From Pirellulales bacterium (GTDB lineage Bacteria; Planctomycetota; Planctomycetia; Pirellulales; Thermoguttaceae): a DNA stretch of 64,000 nt. The notes under the pieces were generated by a model. It ran no database searches and had not been told where the DNA came from. It saw nothing but the letters and a program-made list of their open reading frames with translations. The first letter of the stretch is position 1; every line of letters starts with the position of its first letter. The DNA lies in assembly GCA_016931995.1 (NCBI GenBank), contig JAFGDS010000042.1, forward strand, positions 62,001 to 126,000, read 5' to 3'. Positions 27,987-35,528 of this stretch are shown here, piece after piece. The translations under genes and the position numbers were made by a program.

Positions 27987-29560
27987 GCTTCCTCCAGACG
28001 CACGTGCATGCCGTAGATGTCCTCGAACAGGTCGCCCTTGGTCGCGATCGAACGCTGCTCCAAAAGCAGGTCCGAAACGCCGCGAACGTAGACGATTAAA
28101 TCGTCGCCTGCCCGCGCAAGCTGCACGTTTTGGGCCTGGCGCACGTGGCCGCGGACGATCGCGTCGGCCACGCGGAGAATCGCCGCGAGCTTGTTGATGA
28201 TCACGCGCGACTGTCGCGGCAGGGCCATGTACTCGACGTGCGACGGTTTGGGCGGGCTTTGACGGTGATAGCGCGCCACGTGCGCAACGATCGTCATCTC
28301 ATCGCGGCTGAAGCCAAAAATCTCGGAGTTTCCGATCAGGTAAAAGCTGTGCTTGTGGTGTGCCCGACTGCTGACGAAGCTGCCGATCTCGTGCAGCAGG
28401 CCCGCCACGCGCAAGAGCAGGCGGTGTCGCGAACTCAAGCCGTGGTCGGCCTGCAGCTCGTCGAACAGGCGCACCGCCAGGTCGGCCACGTGCGTGGCGT
28501 GCTCGACGTCGACGTGGTACTTCTCGGCAATGGCCGTGGCCGAATCGAGCACGTTGCGCTGCAGCGCTTCGTCCTCGCGGCCGGTCACCTCGCGTGCGAG
28601 TTCGGCGAGAAGGCCGTCTCGCATCGACGCTCCCGAGACGATCATCCGCTGGGCCCGCGTCCGTCGCCAAAGGATCTGGTAAATCAGAAGCGCCGAGTTG
28701 ATCGTCTCGGCTTCGGCGAACGGGATGCCGTACCGCTTGGCCAGCTCTTCGGCGGTCTGCCGTACGCAACGCCGCACCAGGCCGTCGTATTCCTCGGACC
28801 CGATCCAGTGGAGGCTGCTCCCGTCGATGGGCTCGCCGACCTGGCCGGCGGCAAACCGCGCGTCGCCGCCGACGGCGATGAACAGACCGATCCGCTCCAG
28901 CGACGGCGCGCCGGGAATCGAGGTGGTTTCCTTGGTGACGTGCTGCCGGTATAGCTCTGCGCATCGGGCGGGCGTCTCCTCGCTGGCGCCGAGCACCTCC
29001 TGCATGCGAACCGACCCGAGCCGGAGACTCTGCGACCCGACGATCCGCCCGGCGTGCAATTCGGTCAGGAGCGTGCTCCCGCCGCCCACTTCGATGATGA
29101 GCGCGTCTTCCTTCGTGGTGTCCACCGCCTGGCCGAGGGCCTCGCGCACGGCCGAGACGATCAGGCGGCTCTCTTCGGCGGTGTCGATGACCTCGACGTT
29201 GACGCCGGTGGCCATGAAGACGCGATCCAACAGCGTGTCGGCGTTGCCCGCCTCGCGCACCGCGCTGGTGGCCACCGCCCGCAGGCGCTGGACCTCGTAG
29301 AGCCGCAGGATCTGGACGTAGTCGCGGATGACGGCCACCGCGGCGCGCATGCTCTGTCCACCCAGCCGACCGAGCCGGAACGTGTCTTGCCCCAGCCGCA
29401 CGGCCCGTTGCAGACGCTCGAGCACCTCGACGCGCCCGGAAGGCAAAACCTGGGCAACCACCATGCGCAGAGCGTTGGCGCCGATGTCGATGGCGGCGAC
29501 CGACTTGGCCCCTTCCTCGACCGGACGGACTTCCAACGGTGTCCCGGACAATTCGTTCAT
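27983..29560 (-). CDS. ppx: Exopolyphosphatase (Ppx/GppA) with C-terminal HD-type domain
   Basis: The N-terminal actin-like fold has AAIDIGANALRMVVAQVLPS and, near residue 150, ALIIEVGGGSTLLTEL, the phosphate-binding loops of Ppx/GppA enzymes that strip phosphate from polyphosphate or pppGpp. Residues about 310-480 form an HD-like helical domain (HATHVADLAVRLFDEL, LHEIGSFVSSRAHHKHSFYL, ARYHRQSPP). The start at 29560 is the first ATG inside the family boundary; longer frames run through the palindromic repeat cluster upstream. It is coupled to ppk1 and lies downstream of a CHAD gene, a coherent polyphosphate cluster. Confidence 0.93.
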   Translation of the reverse strand: MNELSGTPLEVRPVEEGAKSVAAIDIGANALRMVVAQVLPSGRVEVLERLQRAVRLGQDTFRLGRLGGQSMRAAVAVIRDYVQILRLYEVQRLRAVATSAVREAGNADTLLDRVFMATGVNVEVIDTAEESRLIVSAVREALGQAVDTTKEDALIIEVGGGSTLLTELHAGRIVGSQSLRLGSVRMQEVLGASEETPARCAELYRQHVTKETTSIPGAPSLERIGLFIAVGGDARFAAGQVGEPIDGSSLHWIGSEEYDGLVRRCVRQTAEELAKRYGIPFAEAETINSALLIYQILWRRTRAQRMIVSGASMRDGLLAELAREVTGREDEALQRNVLDSATAIAEKYHVDVEHATHVADLAVRLFDELQADHGLSSRHRLLLRVAGLLHEIGSFVSSRAHHKHSFYLIGNSEIFGFSRDEMTIVAHVARYHRQSPPKPSHVEYMALPRQSRVIINKLAAILRVADAIVRGHVRQAQNVQLARAGDDLIVYVRGVSDLLLEQRSIATKGDLFEDIYGMHVRLEEA

Positions 29561-29593
29561 CCGCGCCCCTTCGACGCGACGCCGATCCGCGGG

Positions 29594-29692
29594 CGCCACT
29601 GGCTTCGCCCGTGCCGTGCGCGTTGAGTGCCACTGGCTCCGCCAGTGCCGTGCAATCCCCCAGAATTGACGCACTGGCGAAGCCAGTGGCAC
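29594..29692. repeat. Three palindromic repeat units between CHAD gene and ppx
   Basis: Units at about 29594-29615, 29627-29648 and 29671-29692 share the CACTGGC/GCCAGTG core; the third is in the opposite orientation. They fill the gap between the CHAD gene stop and the ppx start and could modulate read-through into ppx-ppk1. Confidence 0.8.
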
Positions 29693-29697
29693 ACTTC

Positions 29698-30714
29698 CTA
29701 CTCCAAAATGGTCTCGGGCCAGGACGTCGCCGCGTCGCGGCCGGCCGCGACAGCCGGGCGAGGCGTTGTCTGGGGCTCCTTCGGTTCCGATCCGCACACG
29801 GCCTTCCGGTACTCCGGCCACCGGGCCGCAAGCTTCTCAAAAACGCGCCGGCGGCGCTTCCGGCACGACCGGCGAAGATACTTCAGGCCGGCTTGCCAGG
29901 GTCCCCGGCCGCGGGCGCCCTGGTAGCGTCGTTTTCTCCGTTTGCGGAATTGCCGTTGGAACGCCGCGAGCCGATCCACCCAAACGTCGCAGTCGTGCAG
30001 GACCCCCAGGAGCGCCTGTAGCTGCTTCGTGGTCTCAATCCGGGAGTCCAACCGGCCGCCAAACTCGGGAGAGACCAACTCCATGGTGTATCGCAGACGT
30101 TTCGCGGCAATCCGCATCGCGTGGTGTTCTTCAATGTCGTTCGGCCGAGAAAGGCAATCCTCGAAGGCCAAAAGGGCCGAGATCTTCTCACCAATCGCCG
30201 ACTCGGCCCAACCCACCAGCGCGAGACCGTCGCCGTCGGTCGAAGGTTCGGAACCGCCCTCAAGGCTCTCCCGGGCGAAAACCCGCATGTCGGCCGCGGT
30301 CGCTCCGCGGTCAAACCGGTCGATCTGCTGAAGGAGTATCGGCTGGCAGGCGGCCCGTTCCCGATCCACCTCGGCCAACAGCACGGCCAGCCCGTGGCAT
30401 GGCCTGGTGGACGATACCGCCGCGAGGCGTTCGGCCAGGAATTCGATCTGGACGTCGCAATCGCGGGCCTGGCCCAGCGCCTGGGTCAGGCGGCGGACGG
30501 CCCTGCGCCACCGTTTGGCCTGCTTCGGCGGCAGGAAGTCGCGGAAGACGGTCAACGCCGCCCGGAGCCGCCGCGACGCCACCCTCGCCTGGTGGACGCA
30601 CTCCACGTCGCGGGCCTGGCGAATGCCCTTCAATTGGGCATGAAGCTGGTCCATTTGTTCGGCAAAGCATTTCGCCGCCAACCGCCGGCACCGCAGGTCG
30701 GTCGAGGAGTCCAT
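29698..30714 (-). CDS. CHAD-domain protein (polyphosphate-binding)
   Basis: CHAD domains are helical, rich in conserved His and Arg/Lys, and bind inorganic polyphosphate. Two repeats are visible: VHQARVASRRLRAALTVFRD with LGQARDCDVQIEFL, then HAMRIAAKRLRYTMELVSPE with LGVLHDCDVWVDRL. A strongly basic C-terminal region (RQFRKRRKRRYQGARG, LRRSCRKRRRRVFEKLA) would add polyphosphate affinity. It is cytoplasmic and likely associates with polyphosphate granules. It is the first gene of the CHAD-ppx-ppk1 series on the minus strand, separated from ppx by about 140 bases of palindromic repeats, which supports a shared role. Confidence 0.9.
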   Translation of the reverse strand: MDSSTDLRCRRLAAKCFAEQMDQLHAQLKGIRQARDVECVHQARVASRRLRAALTVFRDFLPPKQAKRWRRAVRRLTQALGQARDCDVQIEFLAERLAAVSSTRPCHGLAVLLAEVDRERAACQPILLQQIDRFDRGATAADMRVFARESLEGGSEPSTDGDGLALVGWAESAIGEKISALLAFEDCLSRPNDIEEHHAMRIAAKRLRYTMELVSPEFGGRLDSRIETTKQLQALLGVLHDCDVWVDRLAAFQRQFRKRRKRRYQGARGRGPWQAGLKYLRRSCRKRRRRVFEKLAARWPEYRKAVCGSEPKEPQTTPRPAVAAGRDAATSWPETILE

Positions 30715-30975
30715 CGGTCGGTGCGCTCGTAAGAACCCTGTTGCCGCGTCGATGCCATCCTTTGCCCATCACCCTTGGTCAAATATAGTCCCGGCCCGCC
30801 AGGAGGGCCATGGATCGACAGGAAACTAGCTCTATAGGATGGTGTTATATCACCCATTATGGCGTTTTTCGGCACGCTCTTGCCGCACGGCGGGGTGGGG
30901 AACGCGACGAGGCGACATCCGCGCAAAAACATGCCCACGACAAGCGTGGGCACGTGGCTTGCGCGCCGCGGAAGA
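30715..30975. other. Spacer with one short palindrome
   Basis: The region upstream of the CHAD gene and downstream of serC contains the perfect 8-bp-arm palindrome TGCCCACGACAAGCGTGGGC (from 30932, loop ACAAG), likely another dispersed repeat type, and an A/T-rich patch around 30828-30862 that could hold a promoter for one of the flanks. No gene is seen. Confidence 0.5.
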
Positions 30976-32073
30976 CTACTTGCGGTTCTTCTTGCAGAAC
31001 GACTTCATAACCTCGGCCAGCAGCTCGACGCCTTCGACGGGCATGGCGTTGTAGATGGACGCGCGGAAGCCGCCCACGGAGCGGTGGCCTTTGAGCTCCA
31101 TGAGGCCGCGCTCGGCCGCCTCGGCCAAGAAAGGCTTCTCCAACTCGGGGTCGGGCAGGCGGAACGTGACGTTCATCACGGAGCGGCTGGCTCGCTCGGC
31201 GTGGCCGTCGTAGAAACCCTCCGACGCGTCGATCACGTCGTAGAGGAGCTGCGCCTTCTTCTTGTTCCGCTCGTACATCTTGTCGAGGTCGCCGACCTCG
31301 CTCATGATCCAGTCCGTGACGAGCTTCACCATGTAGACGCCAAAGCACGGAGGCGTGTTATACAGCGACTTGCTCTCGGCCATCACGCGGTAGCTGAGCA
31401 TGGAGGGCAGGTCCTCGCAGGACCGCTCGACGAGGTCCTTGCGGATGATAACGACCGTGACACCCGCCGGGCCGAGGTTCTTCTGGGCGCAGGCGTAGAG
31501 AATGCCGTACTTCTCGACCGGCACCTTCTTGTGAAGGAAGTCGGACGAGGCGTCGCACAAAAGCGGGATTATGCCCACGGCCGGTTCGGTCTGGAATTGG
31601 ATGCCCTGGATGGTCTCGTTCGAGGTGAAGTGGACGTAGGCGGCGTCGGGGTTCAGGTCGAGCTCGGAATTGGACGGCATCCGGTTGTAGTTGGTCTCCT
31701 TGCCGTCCCAGGCCACGCGGATTGGGCCTTGGGTCTTGGCTTGTTTGATCGCGGTGTTGCCCCAGGTGCCGCAAATGATGTAGTCGGCCGTCTTGCCGGA
31801 ATTGCGCAGGATGTTCATCGGGGCCATGGCGAACTGGAGTTGAGCCCCGCCCTGCAGGAAGAGGACGTGGTAGTCCTCCGGAATGCTCAAGAGCTTACGG
31901 AGATTGGCCTCGGCCGCTTCGATGATCTTCCCGAAGGTGCTGGATCGGTGGCTGATCTCCAGGATCGACATGCCCGCGCCAGGCAGGGCCAGCAGATCGC
32001 GCTGGGCCTCTTGGAGGGCGGGCAGCGGGAGGACGGCGGGACCGGGCGAAAAGTTGTAAACCCTCTTTTCCAT
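30976..32073 (-). CDS. serC: Phosphoserine aminotransferase
   Basis: SerC converts 3-phosphohydroxypyruvate and glutamate to phosphoserine in serine synthesis, and also serves pyridoxine synthesis. The N-terminus VYNFSPGPAVLPLPALQEAQ is the classic start. LFLQGGAQLQFAMAPMN and WGNTAIKQAK bind the cofactor phosphate and ring; YACAQKNLGPAGVTVVIIR holds the PLP lysine (near residue 196); the C-terminal GHRSVGGFRASIYNAMPVEG fits too. At 365 residues it is standard and apparently intact. GAGGTATCCGTA precedes ATG. It is cytoplasmic. A repeat-filled 357-base gap separates it from the ACT gene. Confidence 0.97.
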   Translation of the reverse strand: MEKRVYNFSPGPAVLPLPALQEAQRDLLALPGAGMSILEISHRSSTFGKIIEAAEANLRKLLSIPEDYHVLFLQGGAQLQFAMAPMNILRNSGKTADYIICGTWGNTAIKQAKTQGPIRVAWDGKETNYNRMPSNSELDLNPDAAYVHFTSNETIQGIQFQTEPAVGIIPLLCDASSDFLHKKVPVEKYGILYACAQKNLGPAGVTVVIIRKDLVERSCEDLPSMLSYRVMAESKSLYNTPPCFGVYMVKLVTDWIMSEVGDLDKMYERNKKKAQLLYDVIDASEGFYDGHAERASRSVMNVTFRLPDPELEKPFLAEAAERGLMELKGHRSVGGFRASIYNAMPVEGVELLAEVMKSFCKKNRK

Positions 32074-32430
32074 TACGGATACCTCGACGAGCTAGAGACG
32101 ACCTCGGCACCCCACGTCCAAGGCGGTATCCTGGGCAGTCTACCGGATCCAGGCAGGCTGTCCAGCCCCCCCGAGCAAATCACCCGGCGGGGGGCGCGGT
32201 AAGGCGGGAGGCGGGCCGTGCCAAGGGCGTCAAAGGGGAGTGCCAAAGGGGACAGTCCCATTTTCGCTGGCGCGAAAACCGGGACAGTCCCCGAGTCCCG
32301 AACGCCCCGTCATGCTGAGCGAAGCGAAGCATCTCCGTTGCCAAGGCGGAAACGAGATCCTTCGCTTCGCTCGGGATGACTCGCCAGAAAGCTCGGGATG
32401 ACGCGCTGGAAACGCCGCGTTCTCGGGGAT
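32074..32430. repeat. Repeat-filled spacer with two hairpin types
   Basis: At 32247-32292 a GGGGACAGTCCC unit and its counterpart flank CATTTTCGCTGGCGCGAAAA, a structured repeat of the sort mobilised by REP-associated transposases (inference). At 32309-32335 GTCATGCTGAGCGAAGCGAA pairs with the inverted segment 32354-32380 (GAGATCCTTCGCTTCGCTCG onward). A related CATCCTGAGCGTAGCGAAGG unit occurs near 47321. No coding sequence is seen. Confidence 0.75.
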
Positions 32431-32850
32431 TCATCCCTGGTCCCGCGTGAAATTCGAGACCAGGACGTCCTTGAGCAACTTCATGGCCTCGGCGGTCCGT
32501 TCCGTGCCGACGGCCACGATGCTCTTGCCCGCGGCCGGATCGCGGCGGATGATCCGCACGCTGTGCAGATTGATGTTGGCCTCCTTGAATCGCCGCATGA
32601 TACGGGCCAGTTCGCCGGGGCGGTCGTCCAACTGCACGACGATGGCGTCCTCGCTGATCGCGTGGAAGGGCGTCTGCGCTAGGGCTCGCAGACCCTCGTC
32701 GTATTTGTCCACCGTCATGATGGTCACGGCGGAGCCGCCGACCGTCTCGGCCGAAAGGGTTTCGATGTTCACGCCCGCCGCGGCCATCGCCTCGGAAATC
32801 TCGGCGGCCACGCCGGCGCGGTCCTCGCTGATAATGATGATCTGTTTCAT
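32431..32850 (-). CDS. Tandem ACT-domain regulatory protein
   Basis: Two ACT-type folds fill this 139-residue protein: MKQIIIISEDRAGVAAEISE to about residue 65, and AIVVQLDDRPGELARIMRRF to about 130. ACT domains bind amino acids and control metabolic enzymes allosterically or act as small sensors. The start codon overlaps the stop of the upstream PLP decarboxylase gene (ATGA at 32847-32850), so the two are translated together and the protein may sense the substrate or product of that enzyme. That link is inference. There is no catalytic or DNA-binding part. Confidence 0.85.
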   Translation of the reverse strand: MKQIIIISEDRAGVAAEISEAMAAAGVNIETLSAETVGGSAVTIMTVDKYDEGLRALAQTPFHAISEDAIVVQLDDRPGELARIMRRFKEANINLHSVRIIRRDPAAGKSIVAVGTERTAEAMKLLKDVLVSNFTRDQG

Positions 32851-34010
32851 GCGTTTCCCTTCGCTCCCAGGGCCACGGAAGAGGCGCGCGCAACGTCCGC
32901 GACAAGACAGTCGATGCGTTCGCGCGTCACGTGCGGCATCGTGATGACGTGGGCGATGGCGTTCTGCACGGCCAATTGCCACTTGCTGATCACCTCGGGC
33001 GCCGGGCGGTCGAAAACCACGGTGACCGAGTTCGCGTGGCGCCAGGCGTTGCGACCGATCCGGCCGAGCTCCGCCACGGCGTAGTCGGCCACCTCGAAGC
33101 AGTACTTGATCCGGCGGCGGAAGCCCTCCAGGCCGACCGTCCGGAACGCGTACCACAAGAATAGCGGCGTGATGGCGCTGCGCGACCCGAGAATCGTCGT
33201 GTCGAGCGTGCCGACGTATTCGATGCTTCGGGCGATCCGGTCGACGTACACCTTCTTGGCCAGGCAGACGCCGCACGGCATGGGCGAGCCGATCATCTTG
33301 TGCCCGCTGATCGAGATGCTGTCCAGCCCCGCGCGGAAGTCCCACGGCTGCGGATCGTCGACAAACGGCAGGATCATGCCGCTCAGGGCGGCGTCGGCGT
33401 GGATATAGCTGCGGTGGACGGCCAGGTCGTCGAGAATTTGCCGAATGCCAACCAGATCGTCCACGGCTCCGCGCATCGTCGTGCCCACGTTGGCGAAGAT
33501 GATCGGCGGCAAGTCGCGATGGATCCGGATCGTCTCGCGGAGGTCCTCCAGGTCGATCCGCCCGTCGGGCTGGCTCTTGATCATGATGTTGCGGACGTGC
33601 AGACAGCGGAGGATCTTGCTGACCGAGTAGTGCGTGTCCTCGCTGTAGTAGACCACGCCATCGGGAAAAAGTTCGCGGCCGAGGAAAATCCCGTACATGT
33701 TGCCTTCCGTGCCGCCGTTGGTGATGTAGCCCCAGAAGGCGTCCGCCGGGATGTGCGTCAACTCGCCGAAGATCTCCAGCACCTCGCGCTCGAACACGTG
33801 CGTGTTCAGGTGGAAGTTGCTGGGCACAAAGGGGTCGCCGACGTTGTTGATCGGGTGACTCAGGAAGGGATAGAGCGCCCGGTAGTCGAAGATCGCGCTG
33901 CAGGGATACCCGATAAACGTCGCGGCCTCGCGCTCGATCATCGCGTAGAGGTCGTCCAAACGCTTTTTGTCCGCCGCCGAGAGGGGCGACGGCCGCAGAA
34001 TGTCATCCAT
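32847..34010 (-). CDS. PLP-dependent (histidine-type) amino acid decarboxylase
   Basis: The 387-residue enzyme belongs to the group II PLP decarboxylases and most resembles histidine decarboxylases: FHLNTHVFEREVLEIFGELT, GYITNGGTEGNMYGIFLGRE, YYSEDTHYSVSKILRCLHV, ANVGTTMRGAVDD, then the PLP lysine in SISGHKMIGSPMPCGV (near residue 237). It would remove CO2 from an amino acid, histidine to histamine being the closest guess; other substrates cannot be excluded. The start at 34010 is the first ATG at the family boundary. It is cytoplasmic and translationally coupled to the ACT protein. Confidence 0.85.
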   Translation of the reverse strand: MDDILRPSPLSAADKKRLDDLYAMIEREAATFIGYPCSAIFDYRALYPFLSHPINNVGDPFVPSNFHLNTHVFEREVLEIFGELTHIPADAFWGYITNGGTEGNMYGIFLGRELFPDGVVYYSEDTHYSVSKILRCLHVRNIMIKSQPDGRIDLEDLRETIRIHRDLPPIIFANVGTTMRGAVDDLVGIRQILDDLAVHRSYIHADAALSGMILPFVDDPQPWDFRAGLDSISISGHKMIGSPMPCGVCLAKKVYVDRIARSIEYVGTLDTTILGSRSAITPLFLWYAFRTVGLEGFRRRIKYCFEVADYAVAELGRIGRNAWRHANSVTVVFDRPAPEVISKWQLAVQNAIAHVITMPHVTRERIDCLVADVARASSVALGAKGNA

Positions 34011-34149
34011 GGTTCCGCTCGGGGTGGGGACAAACGCCGGGTCTGCGGGGATTGTAACCGACCGGGAGGCGGGAGCAAACAGGAACGTAATCGACGCTGG
34101 CCCATGGAAAGGCGGCGAGGCTCGCTGAGGAGACCCTGCCTGCCGCCAT

Positions 34150-35016
34150 TCAACGCGCGTGCCCGCCAAGCGGGGGGAGTTGGGTCAAAAACTGATCCAG
34201 GACGTGGTAGTATTCCACGCTCTGCGGATCATTGTGGTCCCCGCCGGGAATCGTCACGAACTGCTTCGGCTCGTTGGCCGCGTGGAAGAGCGCAAGTCCC
34301 TGGCGGTAGGGGATGAGTCGGTCGGCATCGCCGTGACTCTGCAGCAGCGGACCGTGGTACTGACTGATTCGGGACAAGGAGTCAAGGCGGCTTCGCATCA
34401 CCAGGCTCCAGGGGGCGGCGGCCGGAATGCTCGCCGCCACGTCGCGCAGGGAGGTGAACGTGCTTTGCAGGATCAACCCTCGCGCGCCGTCGGCCGCCGC
34501 CAGCTCGACGGCGATCCCTCCGCCCAGCGACCGTCCCAAAAGCACAATGTCTTGCTCGGCGACGCCCTCTCGGCTCGCCAACCACGCCCGGGCGGCCCGT
34601 GCATCCTGCAGCACGCCCTCTTGGTCTGGAGAACCCTCGCTGCGGCCAAACCCCCGGTAGTCAAAGACCAACACACTAACGCCTAGTCGCTCCTGCAACA
34701 GCCGGACCGCATCGGCGCGGTGGGTGATATTGCCGGCGTTTCCGTGCAGAAAGAGAACCGCCGCCCGCGCGTTTCGGTTCGGACAATACCAACCGTGCAG
34801 GCGCGTGCCGTCCTCGGCCGCGAACCACGCGTCCTCGAACGCCAGTCCCGCGGGCCGCCAATCGCCGCCGGGATAGCGCGTTGGCTGAAAGATCAGGGAG
34901 TCTTCGATCCGCGCCAGCGGCGACTTCAACGGAGAGGGTGGGCTGATGCCGGCACAACCGCAGAACAGGCCGGCCAGCCCGGCCAACAGCAACCAAGGTG
35001 GCGCTCCGGCCCGCAT
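34150..35016 (-). CDS. Alpha/beta-hydrolase lipoprotein
   Basis: The N-terminus WLLLAGLAGLFCGCAG has a lipobox, so the protein is probably lipid-anchored outside the cytoplasm. The hydrolase core has the oxyanion segment LFLHGNAGNI, VFDYRGFGRSEG, the nucleophile elbow GRSLGGG (Ser near residue 163), the acid in HGDADRLIP (about 232) and the catalytic His in PGGDHNDPQ (about 262). The order matches BEM46/YfhR-like serine hydrolases. Substrate is unknown. AAGGAGAAACGGACC before ATG fixes the start; the longer frame upstream is not supported. Confidence 0.85.
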   Translation of the reverse strand: MRAGAPPWLLLAGLAGLFCGCAGISPPSPLKSPLARIEDSLIFQPTRYPGGDWRPAGLAFEDAWFAAEDGTRLHGWYCPNRNARAAVLFLHGNAGNITHRADAVRLLQERLGVSVLVFDYRGFGRSEGSPDQEGVLQDARAARAWLASREGVAEQDIVLLGRSLGGGIAVELAAADGARGLILQSTFTSLRDVAASIPAAAPWSLVMRSRLDSLSRISQYHGPLLQSHGDADRLIPYRQGLALFHAANEPKQFVTIPGGDHNDPQSVEYYHVLDQFLTQLPPLGGHAR

Positions 35017-35528
35017 GGTCCGTTTCTCCTTGGGGCAAGGTGGCTCCGGCGGGTTGAGGGGGCGCCCAGGCGAGTCCGCGGCTACGACGGGAGGGCGAAG
35101 CTCCCGTCGAGCCGTAGCCGCAGCCGATGAGAGAGATGGTCGAGAACCTCGCCCTCCCGACTCACCACTGGCTGTTTTCGACGAGGGCGGGAAGATAGGC
35201 CGTGGGCCGTGGCGCGTCAAGAGCAGTTGGTAAACGGGGGTGTGGGAATACCCGCGGCAACGATGGGGCACGGACGACGTGTTCCTCTCCAACAGCCAAT
35301 CCGCGGCGCGCGGAGGAGAAGACCGTCAAGCAGGTTTGGATCGGCCGAGAGACATCCCATTTCACCCAAATTCACCTGTCAGTCGCCTGTCCCGTCTCCC
35401 GCCCATGCTATTCCCTCAAAAACCCGTCCGATCCGGCATGGATGTTGGATCCCGCTTCTGGCTATAATCCCGTCTTCTCTCCGCCCGGTGGACGCCGGGC
35501 GGCGTTCCCTCCTTTTCGTGGGCAAGCG
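35017..35528. other. Divergent intergenic region
   Basis: About 510 bases separate the hydrolase lipoprotein gene (minus) and the large exported protein gene (plus), so promoters for both are expected here. I see no RNA gene or strong repeat. Open frames continue upstream of both starts but lack family features. Confidence 0.45.

Noticed and set aside
29561-29821. N-terminal extension of the exopolyphosphatase
   Set aside because: The extra codons run through the palindromic repeat cluster and the family begins at the residues following ATG 29560.
35202-35528. Longer start for the 1316-residue exported protein
   Set aside because: The extension has no coding character and would bury the signal peptide more than 100 residues into the protein.
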